Below are positions 6,052-15,168 of a stretch of 64,000 nucleotides of DNA, piece after piece. The DNA is from Magnetospirillum sp. UT-4. GTDB lineage: Bacteria > Pseudomonadota > Alphaproteobacteria > Rhodospirillales > Magnetospirillaceae. Where the stretch lies: the NCBI RefSeq assembly GCF_902729435.1, contig NZ_CACVCG010000046.1, positions 124,001-188,000 on the forward strand, given 5' to 3'. Numbering within the stretch: the stretch's first letter is position 1; each line of letters begins with the position of its first letter. The notes beneath the pieces are model-generated. The model worked only from the letters and a program-made list of their open reading frames with translations, was not told the DNA's origin and did not search any database. A program made the translations under genes and the position numbers.

Positions 6052-8877
6052 TTACGGGGCGGTAGGCGCGGAGGGCCAGCCTCCGGGGAAGACGCAAGCC
6101 AGCCAGGGATCGGCATCCTCGCGGCCGCCGGCCACGGCGTCGGCGACGGCGCGGCAGCGGGCGCCATCCAGCGGCGCGGCGGCCGGGACCGCCGCCGACG
6201 CTCCGGCCACATGACGGCGCTCCAGGCCCGAGGCGCGCACCGCGTGCCAGAAGGCGCGGTCGGCCACGTCGGACAACGCCGCCGGCAGCTTCGCCCACAG
6301 GCCGGCCAGTTCCAGCGCCGGGCCGCGCAGCAGGATGCATTCGGGCGGCGCGAATTCGTCGCCGTCCGCCTCGGGATCGGCGCTGCCGCCCGCCTCCAGC
6401 AGCAGCCGGCCGGTGGTGGCCACCGGCGTGCCGGCCTCGATCAGCCGGCCGAGATGGTCGGGCAGCAGGCGGGCGGCGGCGGGCGCGAACAGCAGCGCGT
6501 CGGCCCCCTGCTCCCGTGCCCGGGCGGCGCCTTCGGCCCAGTTGGGGGCGCTGATGGCCAGGCAGTCCGCCGATTGCAACGCAATGTCCTGGGCCAGGTG
6601 CGGCCCGATGGCGCCGGCCACCACCACAGCCGGGCGCCGCGGTGGCGCCAGGGGGGCCGTGTCCGGAACCTTCCGGTCCGCCCGCCCGTCCCACATCCGC
6701 CGGAGGGCGGCGTCGAAATGGCGGGCGAAGGCCGGACCGTCGCCCAGCGGCGAGGAGGCGACGCGGGCACGCAGGCCGGCGCGGATGGCCGCCAGCCCGT
6801 CGAGGTCTCCGGCCAGCGCAACGGCGCGGGCGACGAAGCCCTCGCCATCCTCGGCGATCCAGTCCGGCAGGCCGGCGGCGGTCAGGTGCCCGGCGGAATG
6901 GCGGCCGGCGAAGGAATTGCCGCGCAGGGTCACCACCGGCACCCCCATCCACAGCGCCTCGCAGGTGGTCAGCCCGCCGGCATAGGGCACCGGGTCGAGG
7001 GCGATATCGACGCGGTTGTAGGCCTCCAGCAGCTCGCCATGGGGGACGCCGCCTTCCAGCAGCAGCCGCGCGGGGTCGATGCCGTGGGCGGCGAAGTCGG
7101 CGCGGACCCGCTCGGCGATGCCGGCATCGTCGAGGCCGCGGGTCTTCAGCAGCAGCCTCGATCCGGGCACCGCCGCCAGCACCCGCGACCACAATGCCAC
7201 GGTGGGCGGGGTCAGCTTGGCCAGGTTGTTGAAGCTGCCGAAGGTGACCGCCCCGTCCCTGGCGGCCGGAAGCGGACCCACGGCCGGCAGCGTATCGGGC
7301 GGCGCATAGGCGATATAGTCGTGGGGCAGGCGCATGACCCGCTCGACCAGGAAGCCGTCCTCGGCCTCGGGCATGTGGTTGGCATCGGCGATCACCCAGT
7401 CCATGGCGGCCAGGCCGGTGGTGCCGACATAGCCGGCCCAGCTGGCCTGCACCGGCGCCGGCTTGGCGGCGAAGACCGGCAGGCGGTTGTCGGCGGTGTG
7501 GCCGGCCAGATCGATCAGGATGTCGATGCCATCGGCGCGGATCTGCGCTTCCAGGCGGTCGTCGCTCCAGCCGAAACACTCGACCCAGCTTCCCGCCTGG
7601 GCCTTCAGTTCGGCGGTGATGGCATCGCCGCCGGCGCGGTCGTGATAGGCGACGATCTCGAAGGCGCCGCAATCGGCGTGACGGAACCACGCCAGGGTGA
7701 AGAAACCCACCGGATGGCTGGCGAAATCCGCCGACACCAGGCCGATCCGCAGGCGGCGGCCGCTGACCGCCGGAACCACGTGCGGTCGCGCCGATACGCT
7801 CATCACCGCGTCCCAGACGCGATGCAGCCGCCCCAGGCGCTCGGCGCCCAGCCCGGCGCCGTCGGGGCCGGTGACGAAATTCAGGGCATAGAGCAGGTTG
7901 CTGAACGGCTTGGCCCTGGCCGCCCCGCGCGACAGCAGCACCCCGGCGGCCAGGGCGACCAGAGCGGGGCCGAGGTCGCCGCGCAGCTGCAGGGCGGCCC
8001 CGAGGTTGCTGTACATCTCGGCGTGGTCGGGGGCCAGGGCGGCGGCGCGGCGGAAGCTGTCGGCCGCCGCCGCGATGCGGCCCAGCCGCGCCTGCGCCAC
8101 CCCCAGATTGCCGGCCAAATCGGCGATGGCGGGATGGCGCCCGGACGCCCGCTGCAGCAGCTCGGCAGCCTCCGCGAAGCGGCCGCGGGTTATCAGGATC
8201 GACCCGATGTTGTTGTGCGCCTGGGGATCGTCGGGATCGAGGATGAGGGCGCGGCGGAACGACAGTTCCGCCTCTTCCGACTGGCCGTCCTGGAGCAGGG
8301 CGTTGCCCAGGTTGATGTGCACGGCGGCACTGGCCGGGTCGTAGAGCACGGCAGTGCGCAGAGCCTCGAGCGCCCGGGGCGTGTCGCCGGCCCGGCGCAG
8401 GGCCAGGCCGAGGGCGTTGTGGGCCTCGGCCGCCTGCGGCGCCAGCGCGACGGCGCGCCGCGCGGCGTCGATGGCCGCCGTCTGGTCGCCGGCCTCGGAC
8501 AGGGCGGTGGACAGATTGACGAGGCCGCGCAGATGCCCTGGATTGAGGTCGACCGCCCGGCGGTGGGCGGCCACGGCGGCCCCGATGTGGCCAAGCCCGC
8601 GCTCGATCACCCCCAAATTGTTCCACGCCTCGGCATAACTGGAATCGGCGGCGACGGCGCGGGCGATCAGGTCGCGGGCCGCCGCCGCATCGCCCCGGCC
8701 GTGCAGGATCACCCCCTTGAGATGCAGGGCGCCGGGATGGTTGGCCATCACGCCCAGCACGGCATCGCACAGGCGCACCGTGTCGTCGAGATCGCCCGCC
8801 TGAAAGCGCTCCATGGCGAGGCGGAACGCCCCGTCCAGCTTGCCCAGCAATTCATCCACTTCGGGAGGCTGTGTCAC
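6052..8877 (-). CDS. Large TPR protein with OGT-like (GT41/SPINDLY) glycosyltransferase domain
   Basis: A 941-residue cytoplasmic protein. Residues about 10-370 are tandem TPR units (NNLGVIERGLGHIGAAVAAHRRAV, NLGNALLQDGQSEEAELSFRRAL). Residues about 390-760 are a GT41 domain with LVSADFASHPVGFF, QASWAGYVGTTGLAAMDWV, FGSFNNLAKLTPPT and DPVPYAGGLTTCEALWMGVP, the sugar-nucleotide site of O-GlcNAc-transferase-like enzymes. About 180 C-terminal residues are unassigned. The GTG start overlaps the amidase stop (GTGA). It closes the five-gene minus-strand operon beside flagellin, so an O-linked flagellar glycosyltransferase is the likely role; donor and target are inferred. Confidence 0.88.
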   Translation of the reverse strand: MTQPPEVDELLGKLDGAFRLAMERFQAGDLDDTVRLCDAVLGVMANHPGALHLKGVILHGRGDAAAARDLIARAVAADSSYAEAWNNLGVIERGLGHIGAAVAAHRRAVDLNPGHLRGLVNLSTALSEAGDQTAAIDAARRAVALAPQAAEAHNALGLALRRAGDTPRALEALRTAVLYDPASAAVHINLGNALLQDGQSEEAELSFRRALILDPDDPQAHNNIGSILITRGRFAEAAELLQRASGRHPAIADLAGNLGVAQARLGRIAAAADSFRRAAALAPDHAEMYSNLGAALQLRGDLGPALVALAAGVLLSRGAARAKPFSNLLYALNFVTGPDGAGLGAERLGRLHRVWDAVMSVSARPHVVPAVSGRRLRIGLVSADFASHPVGFFTLAWFRHADCGAFEIVAYHDRAGGDAITAELKAQAGSWVECFGWSDDRLEAQIRADGIDILIDLAGHTADNRLPVFAAKPAPVQASWAGYVGTTGLAAMDWVIADANHMPEAEDGFLVERVMRLPHDYIAYAPPDTLPAVGPLPAARDGAVTFGSFNNLAKLTPPTVALWSRVLAAVPGSRLLLKTRGLDDAGIAERVRADFAAHGIDPARLLLEGGVPHGELLEAYNRVDIALDPVPYAGGLTTCEALWMGVPVVTLRGNSFAGRHSAGHLTAAGLPDWIAEDGEGFVARAVALAGDLDGLAAIRAGLRARVASSPLGDGPAFARHFDAALRRMWDGRADRKVPDTAPLAPPRRPAVVVAGAIGPHLAQDIALQSADCLAISAPNWAEGAARAREQGADALLFAPAAARLLPDHLGRLIEAGTPVATTGRLLLEAGGSADPEADGDEFAPPECILLRGPALELAGLWAKLPAALSDVADRAFWHAVRASGLERRHVAGASAAVPAAAPLDGARCRAVADAVAGGREDADPWLACVFPGGWPSAPTAP

Positions 8878-10247
8878 GACCGCACCCGCGGGTTGGGGCC
8901 GGCGGGCAGGCAGCCACGGGCGACCAGATGATCGACCAGCCGGAACAGGCGATGGTCGTTGTAGCGGCGCGCCACCAGCTGGGCGCCGAAGGGCAGGCCG
9001 GTGGGGCCGGTGAAGGCCGGGGCGCTGACCACCGGCAGCCAGGTCATGGTCCACATCAGGGCCGGATCGCGGGTCTCGGTGACCTCGCGCGGCGGCGCCT
9101 CGCCGGCGGTGGACAGCGACACCATGGCGTCATAGCCGGCCAGCAGGGAGTCCATCTCGGCCGCCAGCCGGCTCTGCTCGGCCAGGCCGTCGCGGTAGGT
9201 CTGGTCGGGGATGCCCTGGCCGTAGGCGATGATCTCCTGCATGATCGGCGACAGCCGCTCGGTCGACTTGTATTCCTGCTGGAAATAATAGGCGAGGCAG
9301 CGGTGGTAGACCGCCTCGTGGATGTCGTGGCAGCGCTCCATGCCGGCCGGCAGGTCGATCTCGACCACCTCCACCTCGGCCTCGCGCGACAGCCTGGCCA
9401 CCCACTCCTCCATGGCCGCGCGGGCGTAGCCGGGGGCCAGGTCCCAGGTATGGGTGCGGGCGAAGGCAACCTTCCACTTGCGCCCCTGGGGCACCGCCTG
9501 GCGGGCCGGGTCCTCCAGGGTTTCGTGCAACATGGGGTAGTCGCGGCCCGAGACCCGCACCGCGTCCAGCGCCAGACCCAGATCCTCGGCGTGGACCACG
9601 TAGAAGCCGATGCTGTCCAGGGTGTCGGTGGTCTTCAGCACGCCGGTGCGCGGAATCAGGCCGTAGGACGGCTTGCAGCCCCAGACGCCGCAGAAGCTGG
9701 CCGGCCGCACGATGGAGCCGGCGGTCTGGGTGCCCAGCGCCATGGGGGTGACCGCCAGCGCCGTCGCCACCGCCGAGCCGGTGGACGAGGTGCCGGGATT
9801 GCGCAGCACGTCGTGCGGATTGTAGGTGTCGGGCAGGTAGTGGACGGCGAATTCGGCGGTGGTGGTCTTGCCCGCCACCATAGCGCCGGCCCGCTTCAGG
9901 TTGTAGACGGCGCGGGCGTCGTTGCCCGGGGTGAAGCCGGCCCATAGCGGCGAGCCCATCTCGGTGGGATAGGCCACCGTGTTGAAAATGTCCTTGACCG
10001 CCACCGGCATCGCCTCCAGCGGCCGCACCGGCTTGCCGGCATCGAGGCGGTCCTTGGCCTCGCGCGCCTGGGCGCGCAAAACCTCGGGATCGAAGCCCGA
10101 CCAGACGCGATAGGTGTCGCCGGCCGTCCGGGTCCGCTCGATCACCGCCTCGGCGATGTCCAGGGGAGCGAGGGCGCCGCGGCGCAGACCTTGCGTCAGC
10201 GCGCGCATGCTGGAATCGAAGAAGTCGGTCATGCGGGGACTCGGCAC
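8874..10247 (-). CDS. Amidase signature-family hydrolase
   Basis: A 457-residue amidase signature enzyme. The Ser-cisSer-Lys triad is visible: K85 in AVKDIF, serines 154/155 in NPGTSSTGSA, and the nucleophile S178 in QTAGSIVRP. Relatives hydrolyse amides (glutamyl-tRNA amidotransferase A, acylamide amidases); the true substrate cannot be read from sequence. The GTG start is preferred over ATG at 10232 because AAGGAG lies 7 bp upstream. It sits between a sugar amidotransferase and an OGT-like transferase in one operon, so it may trim or recycle an amide on a modified sugar. No GatB or GatC neighbour is present, which argues against GatA. Confidence 0.85.
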   Translation of the reverse strand: MPSPRMTDFFDSSMRALTQGLRRGALAPLDIAEAVIERTRTAGDTYRVWSGFDPEVLRAQAREAKDRLDAGKPVRPLEAMPVAVKDIFNTVAYPTEMGSPLWAGFTPGNDARAVYNLKRAGAMVAGKTTTAEFAVHYLPDTYNPHDVLRNPGTSSTGSAVATALAVTPMALGTQTAGSIVRPASFCGVWGCKPSYGLIPRTGVLKTTDTLDSIGFYVVHAEDLGLALDAVRVSGRDYPMLHETLEDPARQAVPQGRKWKVAFARTHTWDLAPGYARAAMEEWVARLSREAEVEVVEIDLPAGMERCHDIHEAVYHRCLAYYFQQEYKSTERLSPIMQEIIAYGQGIPDQTYRDGLAEQSRLAAEMDSLLAGYDAMVSLSTAGEAPPREVTETRDPALMWTMTWLPVVSAPAFTGPTGLPFGAQLVARRYNDHRLFRLVDHLVARGCLPAGPNPRVRS

Positions 10248-10251
10248 CGGC

Positions 10252-11439
10252 CTACTCCTTGCCGTCGCGGTAGCGTTCGAGCAGCCGCTGCATGTAGGGG
10301 CGCAACGGTTCCTCGTGCGGGCGGTTCTTCTGCCGCACCGGCACCTCGACGTCCTTCAACTGGGCCAGGCGGTGGCCCTTCATGATGTCGAGCACCTCGG
10401 CCTCGGTGTAGCCGGTGATCTCGCAGTAATAATCCATGATCGCCGGCCGTTCGGAATCGGTCTGGCGGGCCAGCTCGAACCCTTCCTCGCGGGTCAGCAG
10501 GCCGTTCCTCACGTCCATGGTGGCGTGGAAGGTGCCGCGCCCGTAGCCGCGCTTGAGGTAGCAGGTGAAGTCGTGCATGCCGGGCATCACGCACTCGGCC
10601 GACTTGTAGCACTTGTAGGTGCCTTCCATGGTGGTCTCGCGCCAGCCGTACTCGTCGCGCAGGAACTCGGTCTGGCGCTCGTCGTCCCAGAACATGTAGT
10701 CGCCGAGATAGATGCCCTTGATGCCGGCCGCCTCGCATTCCTCGGCCGAGGGCGGCTCGTACAGGACCAGGTCCTTCATGGTGATGCCGTCGCCCACCAT
10801 CTCGGGCACCCGGCTCTTGGCCGAGATGCGGGTGAAGGTCTCGCGGTCGAAGGCCTGGGGGCCGTCGTCATAGGTGGCGCGGCCCGAGGATTCGGCCAGC
10901 GATTCGCCCCAGATCAGCAGCGGAATGCGGAACTTGGTGGCGATGTGCAGCGGGAACGAGCCGACCCCGGCATGGCAGTGCCAGCAGGTGTCGCCGATCT
11001 TGACCAGCGACTTGCGGGCCAACCGGTTCACCAGCTTGCGCGCCGGGGTGAACATGATGTGATCGACGCCGAAGGCTTCCAGGCAGAGCTGAAGATTGTA
11101 CCAGCCCGTCTCGCTGTACCAGTTGTGGCTGTGGGTGACCGCCAGCGGCTTCATGCCGTAGACCTGGGTCAGCACGTGCATCTGGAACATGCTGTCCTTG
11201 CCGCCGCTGATCGGGATGATGCAGTCGTAGCCGTCACCGGCCTCGGCCTTGGCCTGTTCCATGATGCGGGCCAGCGCCCGCTCGCGCGCCGCCCAGTCGA
11301 TGTGCATCTTGATCTCGGTCGAGCGGCACGAGCGGCAGATGCCCATGTCGTCGAAATCCACCCCCTCCTGGGTCTCCGGCATGCAGCAGCGCACGCAGTG
11401 CTTCAGGTGGGGAAACATGGGCCGACCGGTCTCGGTCAT
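10252..11439 (-). CDS. N-acetyl sugar amidotransferase (PseA/WbpG type)
   Basis: A 395-residue PP-loop enzyme. The ATP-pyrophosphatase motif SGGKDS lies at residues 78-83. Cysteines in HCVRCCMP (15, 18, 19) and CRSC (35, 38) resemble the N-terminal metal-binding part of WbpG/PseA-like proteins. This family converts an N-acetyl group of a nucleotide sugar or nonulosonate to an acetamidino group, using ammonia from a glutaminase. A pseudaminic acid pathway lies downstream on the plus strand, so acetamidino-pseudaminate is a plausible product. No HisH-like glutaminase gene is seen in the window. The stop is 4 bp before the amidase start. Confidence 0.82.
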   Translation of the reverse strand: MTETGRPMFPHLKHCVRCCMPETQEGVDFDDMGICRSCRSTEIKMHIDWAARERALARIMEQAKAEAGDGYDCIIPISGGKDSMFQMHVLTQVYGMKPLAVTHSHNWYSETGWYNLQLCLEAFGVDHIMFTPARKLVNRLARKSLVKIGDTCWHCHAGVGSFPLHIATKFRIPLLIWGESLAESSGRATYDDGPQAFDRETFTRISAKSRVPEMVGDGITMKDLVLYEPPSAEECEAAGIKGIYLGDYMFWDDERQTEFLRDEYGWRETTMEGTYKCYKSAECVMPGMHDFTCYLKRGYGRGTFHATMDVRNGLLTREEGFELARQTDSERPAIMDYYCEITGYTEAEVLDIMKGHRLAQLKDVEVPVRQKNRPHEEPLRPYMQRLLERYRDGKE

Positions 11440-11441
11440 CG

Positions 11442-11999
11442 CTAACGGCTCCGGTTGAGGAATTCGTCCTTGAGGATGCCCCAGCATTCCAGGTCGGCAT
11501 AGGCGCCGTCCACCAGAAGTGCCTGGCGGCGGGTGCCTTCGTGGGTCCAGCCCAGGCTGCGCATGGCGGCGTTGAAGGCGGGGTGGGGCGATTCGGCGGA
11601 CAGCCGGCGCAGGCCCATGCTGGCGAAGGCGTGCCGGGTGGCCAGGGCGATGGCGTCCTTGCCGTAGCCCTTGCCGCGGGTGGCGGCCGTTCCGATCAAA
11701 ATGGACAGTACCGCGCTGCCGTGCGGCCACTGGATGCGCTGCAGGCTGATGTTGCCGACATGCTGGGCGGTGTCGGTGACGCAGATGGCGAGGTGCAGGT
11801 CACCGGCCCGGCGCGCCGCCTCGGGGTAGGCGCGGGCCTCCTCGATGCCGGTGGGGAAGGCCTTGCGGGCGCTGTAGCGTAGCGTCTCGGGGTCGTTCAG
11901 CCAGGACAGATAGGTGTCGTTCACGTCCTCGGGGCGCGGAACCCGCAGGTAGACGCGCTCGCCCACGACGAAGGCCAGGGGATCGCCGCCGGGGGTCAT
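11442..11999 (-). CDS. GNAT acetyltransferase, RimJ/RimL or PseH-like
   Basis: A 185-residue GNAT protein. The sequence VYLRVPRPEDVNDTYLSWLNDPETLRY is the usual N-terminus of RimJ/RimL-type enzymes, and IGTAATRGKGYGKDAIALATRHAF carries the acetyl-CoA pyrophosphate loop (RGKGYG). In this setting it could acetylate an amino sugar, as PseH does at C4 of the pseudaminic acid precursor. A second GNAT domain is fused to PseG at 22692, so the two may act at different positions. Its ATG overlaps the stop of the upstream gene (ATGA) and the next gene starts 2 bp after its stop. Confidence 0.8.
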   Translation of the reverse strand: MTPGGDPLAFVVGERVYLRVPRPEDVNDTYLSWLNDPETLRYSARKAFPTGIEEARAYPEAARRAGDLHLAICVTDTAQHVGNISLQRIQWPHGSAVLSILIGTAATRGKGYGKDAIALATRHAFASMGLRRLSAESPHPAFNAAMRSLGWTHEGTRRQALLVDGAYADLECWGILKDEFLNRSR

Positions 12000-13045
12000 G
12001 CCTTGACGGAGAACAGCGAGGCCGGATTGAATTGCAGCATGCCGGCCTTCCTGCCGCCCCTCAGCGCGCTCAGCAGCTCGGAATAGCCGGTCTGCTGCGC
12101 CGACAGGGCCATGGTGGCCAGGGCCTTCTGGCGCCCGGCCTCATCCTCGATCTTCTGCTGGGCGTCGGCGCTCTCGACGTTGACCGCCGTCTGTTGGTCG
12201 TAGAAGGCATTCAGCACGGTGTCGATGCGGGCCTGGTGGTAGCGCACCACGTCGGCACTGGAGGAATAGCGCCCGAACTCGTTCTTCAACTGGCCGCGCA
12301 CGGCTTCCAGGTCGGCCAGCGCCCGGGTGCGCCCGGCTTCGGTGGACAAGGATTCGTAATACCAGGCATCCATCACCGGCAGGCCCGACGACACGATGGT
12401 GCCGGTGACCGTCTCGGGGCTGGCGGTGCCGGCACCGTAGATGAACGTCACCTCGCTGCCGGTGTTGCTGACGTATTGCAAGCCGTCGGCAAGGTTGCCC
12501 GACTGGCCCGACGGGGTGTCGGGGTAGTCGTCCCAACGCTTGATGGTGTCCATGCCGCGATCGACCACCCAGCTCCGCCCGGTGGTATCGTCGATGCGGT
12601 ATTCGTTGCCGATAAAGCTGCCCTCGACGGTCGCCTCGGCGCCGTGGATGTTGGTCGGATAGGTCAGCGTGGCCCCCTCGCGCAGGCCGGTGAGGTTCGG
12701 AACCAGGCCGCTCGCGGTGGCTGTGTTGTGCAGGCTGCGCAGATAGGAATTGAAGGTGACCGCATAGGCGGAGGGGTTGTCGCTGCCGCCGGCGTTGTTG
12801 ATGGTGCGGACCATGGCGTCGAGCATGTTGAGCATGCCCTGGACGCGCGACTCGATGGCGCCAAGGGTGTCGGCAGCCGCAGAAATCTTGGATTTGAACT
12901 TGTTCCACGCATCGGTCTGGGAGCGGATGTCGTGAAGCTTGGCATTGGTGGTATCGACCACCGCCTGCTTCTTGGTTTTCGCCTGGTTCAGAATCCCGAC
13001 GGTGACGTAGCTGGTGACCTTGCTGACGGAAATCGGGTTCGACAT
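11996..13045 (-). CDS. Flagellin-architecture helical protein of unknown function, first gene of operon
   Basis: A 349-residue protein with no recognised family. Residues about 5-85 are strongly helical with heptad spacing (NAKLHDIRSQTDAWNKFKSK, GAIESRVQGMLNMLDAMV). Residues about 100-240 are Ser/Thr/Gly/Asn-rich and beta-like. Residues about 250-335 are again helical (DVVRYHQARIDTVLNAFYDQ). No signal peptide is visible. Helical ends around a variable beta core are the layout of flagellins and hook-associated proteins exported by the flagellar type III system. It leads an operon of sugar-modifying genes and is divergent to flagellin. The MSNPIS start at 13045 was chosen; ATGs at 13060 and 13090 are alternatives. 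Confidence 0.6.
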   Translation of the reverse strand: MSNPISVSKVTSYVTVGILNQAKTKKQAVVDTTNAKLHDIRSQTDAWNKFKSKISAAADTLGAIESRVQGMLNMLDAMVRTINNAGGSDNPSAYAVTFNSYLRSLHNTATASGLVPNLTGLREGATLTYPTNIHGAEATVEGSFIGNEYRIDDTTGRSWVVDRGMDTIKRWDDYPDTPSGQSGNLADGLQYVSNTGSEVTFIYGAGTASPETVTGTIVSSGLPVMDAWYYESLSTEAGRTRALADLEAVRGQLKNEFGRYSSSADVVRYHQARIDTVLNAFYDQQTAVNVESADAQQKIEDEAGRQKALATMALSAQQTGYSELLSALRGGRKAGMLQFNPASLFSVKA

Positions 13046-13213
13046 CGCGGCTGCTCCCATTCTGGGGCCGAAGATTCGCTGGCTGGTCATTATACTAAAC
13101 CATTTCCTAACCGAAGGTGAACCGGAAACGGCACCCTTTGACGAGCTCGCCCCTGTTCAGCCCCCCTTGCCTGGGATACAGTGTCGGCTCGGTCGATCCG
13201 GACTCGGCGGGCC

Positions 13214-14119
13214 ATGGCGGAAGAAACCACACGGCAAAGCGATTTCCTGCGCAAATACTACGAAGTGTCGTGGCATTTCCGCTGGCAATGGATGAAGGCC
13301 TTCATGGCGTCGGGCCGCCGCCATCCGCTTGAGGTGGTCAAGGCGTTTTCCGGCCACGAGCGCCGCAACACCCTCTATTTCGACGATGGTTACAGAACCT
13401 ATCTATGGAAGCCGCGCTACCCCGAGGCGCCCGGACAGGAGCTGCTGCCAACCGGCACGCCGGCCTTCCGCGACAGCTCGCTGCGCGGCCATGCCCTGAC
13501 CATTCCCTTCCATGCCGGCACCGTCTATTCCGATTTCATCGTCGATTACATGGCGACCAACGGCCCCTTCGACCTGGTGGCCGAACTGGGATGCGGCTAT
13601 GGCCGCAACCTGTTCGAGATCGCCTATGCCGGCCTTGCCGCTCCGCTTCGGCTGGTCGGCGGCGAGTTCACCGCCACGGGATGCGAGGCCACGGCGGCCA
13701 TTGCCGCCCTCGACCCGGCGCTGGACATGACGGTGCTGCGCTTCGACCATACCCGCCCCGACCTGTCGCAGGTGGCGCCGGGACAGCGGGTCCTGGTCTT
13801 TACCTGCCATTCCATCGAACAGGTGGCCGCCATCGATTCCGGCTGGATCGACGCGGTGACGGCCCTGGGCGAACAGGTGACGGTCATTCACCTCGAGCCG
13901 TTCGGCTTCCAGTTCGACCCCGACCTGGGACCGGTCACCCGCGCCCATGCCCACGGCTGCCGCGAAAAGGAATGGAATCTGAACCTGGCCCAGGTGCTCA
14001 AGCGCGAGCAGGCGCGGGGCCGCATCCGGCTGTCGTACCTGGCGGCCGAGATATTTCTGCCGCTTGACGCCTATAATCCGACGTCGGTGGCCATATGGCA
14101 CGCCGATAAACGAACTTGA
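13214..14119 (+). CDS. SAM-dependent methyltransferase-like protein
   Basis: A 301-residue protein with a class I methyltransferase motif I, VAELGCGYGRN (about residue 122-132), and an acidic strand end GGEFTATGCEA in place of motif II. The N-terminus (YYEVSWHFRWQWMKAF) is aromatic-rich. Motif IV is not obvious. It starts at ATG 13214 and lies 80 bp upstream of flagellin, divergent from the helical-protein operon. It may methylate flagellin or its glycan; sugar O-methylation of flagellin is known in other bacteria, but the target here is inferred. Confidence 0.65.
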   Translation: MAEETTRQSDFLRKYYEVSWHFRWQWMKAFMASGRRHPLEVVKAFSGHERRNTLYFDDGYRTYLWKPRYPEAPGQELLPTGTPAFRDSSLRGHALTIPFHAGTVYSDFIVDYMATNGPFDLVAELGCGYGRNLFEIAYAGLAAPLRLVGGEFTATGCEATAAIAALDPALDMTVLRFDHTRPDLSQVAPGQRVLVFTCHSIEQVAAIDSGWIDAVTALGEQVTVIHLEPFGFQFDPDLGPVTRAHAHGCREKEWNLNLAQVLKREQARGRIRLSYLAAEIFLPLDAYNPTSVAIWHADKRT

Positions 14120-14199
14120 AAGGTTTTCCGGCGTAAAGTAAGCTCATATTGATCGGCTCAGAACGAGCCGGATCGCGATCCCAGAACAGGAGAATTCCC

Positions 14200-15114
14200 A
14201 TGGGTGAAGTCACTCTCTCAACAGCAGTCCGCAGCAACCTGCTCTCGCTGCAGAATACCGCCGACCTCGTCGCCCGCACCCAGAACCGCCTGTCCACCAA
14301 CCAGAAGGTGTCCAGCCCGGTCGATGACGCGGTGAAGTACTTCCAGGGCAAGGCCCTGTCCGACCGCGCCGGCGACTTGTCGTCGCGCAAGTCCGGCATC
14401 GAGCAAGGCATCAGCTCGCTGAAGACCGCGACCGAGGCCCTCGGCACCGTCGAAAAGCTGCTGAACCAGATGAAGGGTGTGCTCGAGAACGCCCGTTCCG
14501 GTAACGACACGCAGCGCGTCGAGTACAACAAGCAGTTCGGCGAACTGGCGAACCAGATCCAGCGTCTGGTCACCGACTCGTCCTACGGCGGTCTCAACCT
14601 GCTGAACTCGTCGTCTTCGACCCTGAGCGTCCGCTTCTCCGACAAGTCGGATTCCAAGCTCGAAGTCACCGGCTACAATCTGAATTCCTCGGGCCTGTTC
14701 ATCAACACCTCGAACACCGCCCTGGGCCTGACCAGCGCCTCGGTGGTGAGCTTGGCTGTGTCGGCCTTCGGTTTCACCCAGAACCTGTCCGAGTTCCAGG
14801 TGACCAACGCGTCCCAGCAGGCGTGCTTGAACTCCAACATCGACACCGCCCTGAAGTATCTCGACTCCACCATCTCGGACGTCCGCGCGAAGGCCGCCAC
14901 GCTGGGTAACAACGTGGCCATCCTGCAGACCCGTTCGGACTTCACCACCTCCTACGTGAACCTGCTGAACGAAGGCGCGGGCAAGCTGACCCTGGCCGAT
15001 CTGAACGAGGAAGGTGCGAACCTTCTGGCCCTTCAGACCCGTCAGCAGCTGGGCATTCAGGCCCTGTCGTTCGCCGGTCAGTCGGAGCAGGGCGTCCTGG
15101 GCCTCTTCCGCTAA
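14200..15114 (+). CDS. Flagellin
   Basis: A 304-residue flagellin. Conserved D0/D1 segments are at the N-terminus (VTLSTAVRSNLLSLQNTADL, RLSTNQKVSSPVDDAVKYF) and C-terminus (LALQTRQQLGIQALSFA, ending VLGLFR). The middle domain is short (about residues 140-210) and rich in Ser, Thr and Asn, offering many sites for O-glycosylation. Residue 209 is cysteine (ASQQACLNSN), which is rare in flagellins. AGGAGAA precedes the ATG by 6 bp. The gene is monocistronic by appearance, ended by a strong terminator, and flanked by glycosylation genes on both sides. Confidence 0.96.
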   Translation: MGEVTLSTAVRSNLLSLQNTADLVARTQNRLSTNQKVSSPVDDAVKYFQGKALSDRAGDLSSRKSGIEQGISSLKTATEALGTVEKLLNQMKGVLENARSGNDTQRVEYNKQFGELANQIQRLVTDSSYGGLNLLNSSSSTLSVRFSDKSDSKLEVTGYNLNSSGLFINTSNTALGLTSASVVSLAVSAFGFTQNLSEFQVTNASQQACLNSNIDTALKYLDSTISDVRAKAATLGNNVAILQTRSDFTTSYVNLLNEGAGKLTLADLNEEGANLLALQTRQQLGIQALSFAGQSEQGVLGLFR

Positions 15115-15138
15115 TCGTAAACGACGTCATGTTTCCGG

Positions 15139-15168
15139 AGCCCGGGGGCTTGCCCCCGGGCTTTTTTT
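15139..15168 (+). terminator. Rho-independent terminator of flagellin
   Basis: A perfect 11-bp stem AGCCCGGGGGC and GCCCCCGGGCT around a TT loop, followed by seven T residues, 24 bp after the flagellin stop. Confidence 0.92.

Noticed and set aside
6052-9054. Long open frames on the plus strand opposite the TPR-GT41 gene (for example 5968-8931)
   Set aside because: They are GC-bias shadows of the minus-strand gene: low-complexity Gly/Gln/Arg-rich translations without any domain, whereas the minus strand shows clear TPR and GT41 motifs.
8874-10247. Assignment of the amidase to GatA
   Set aside because: No gatB or gatC is adjacent and the gene is embedded in a sugar-modification operon; only the general amidase signature is supported.
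14097-14103. Sigma54 promoter of flagellin at TGGCACG
   Set aside because: The -24 box is perfect but the expected TTGC at -12 is missing, and the match lies inside the end of the methyltransferase gene.
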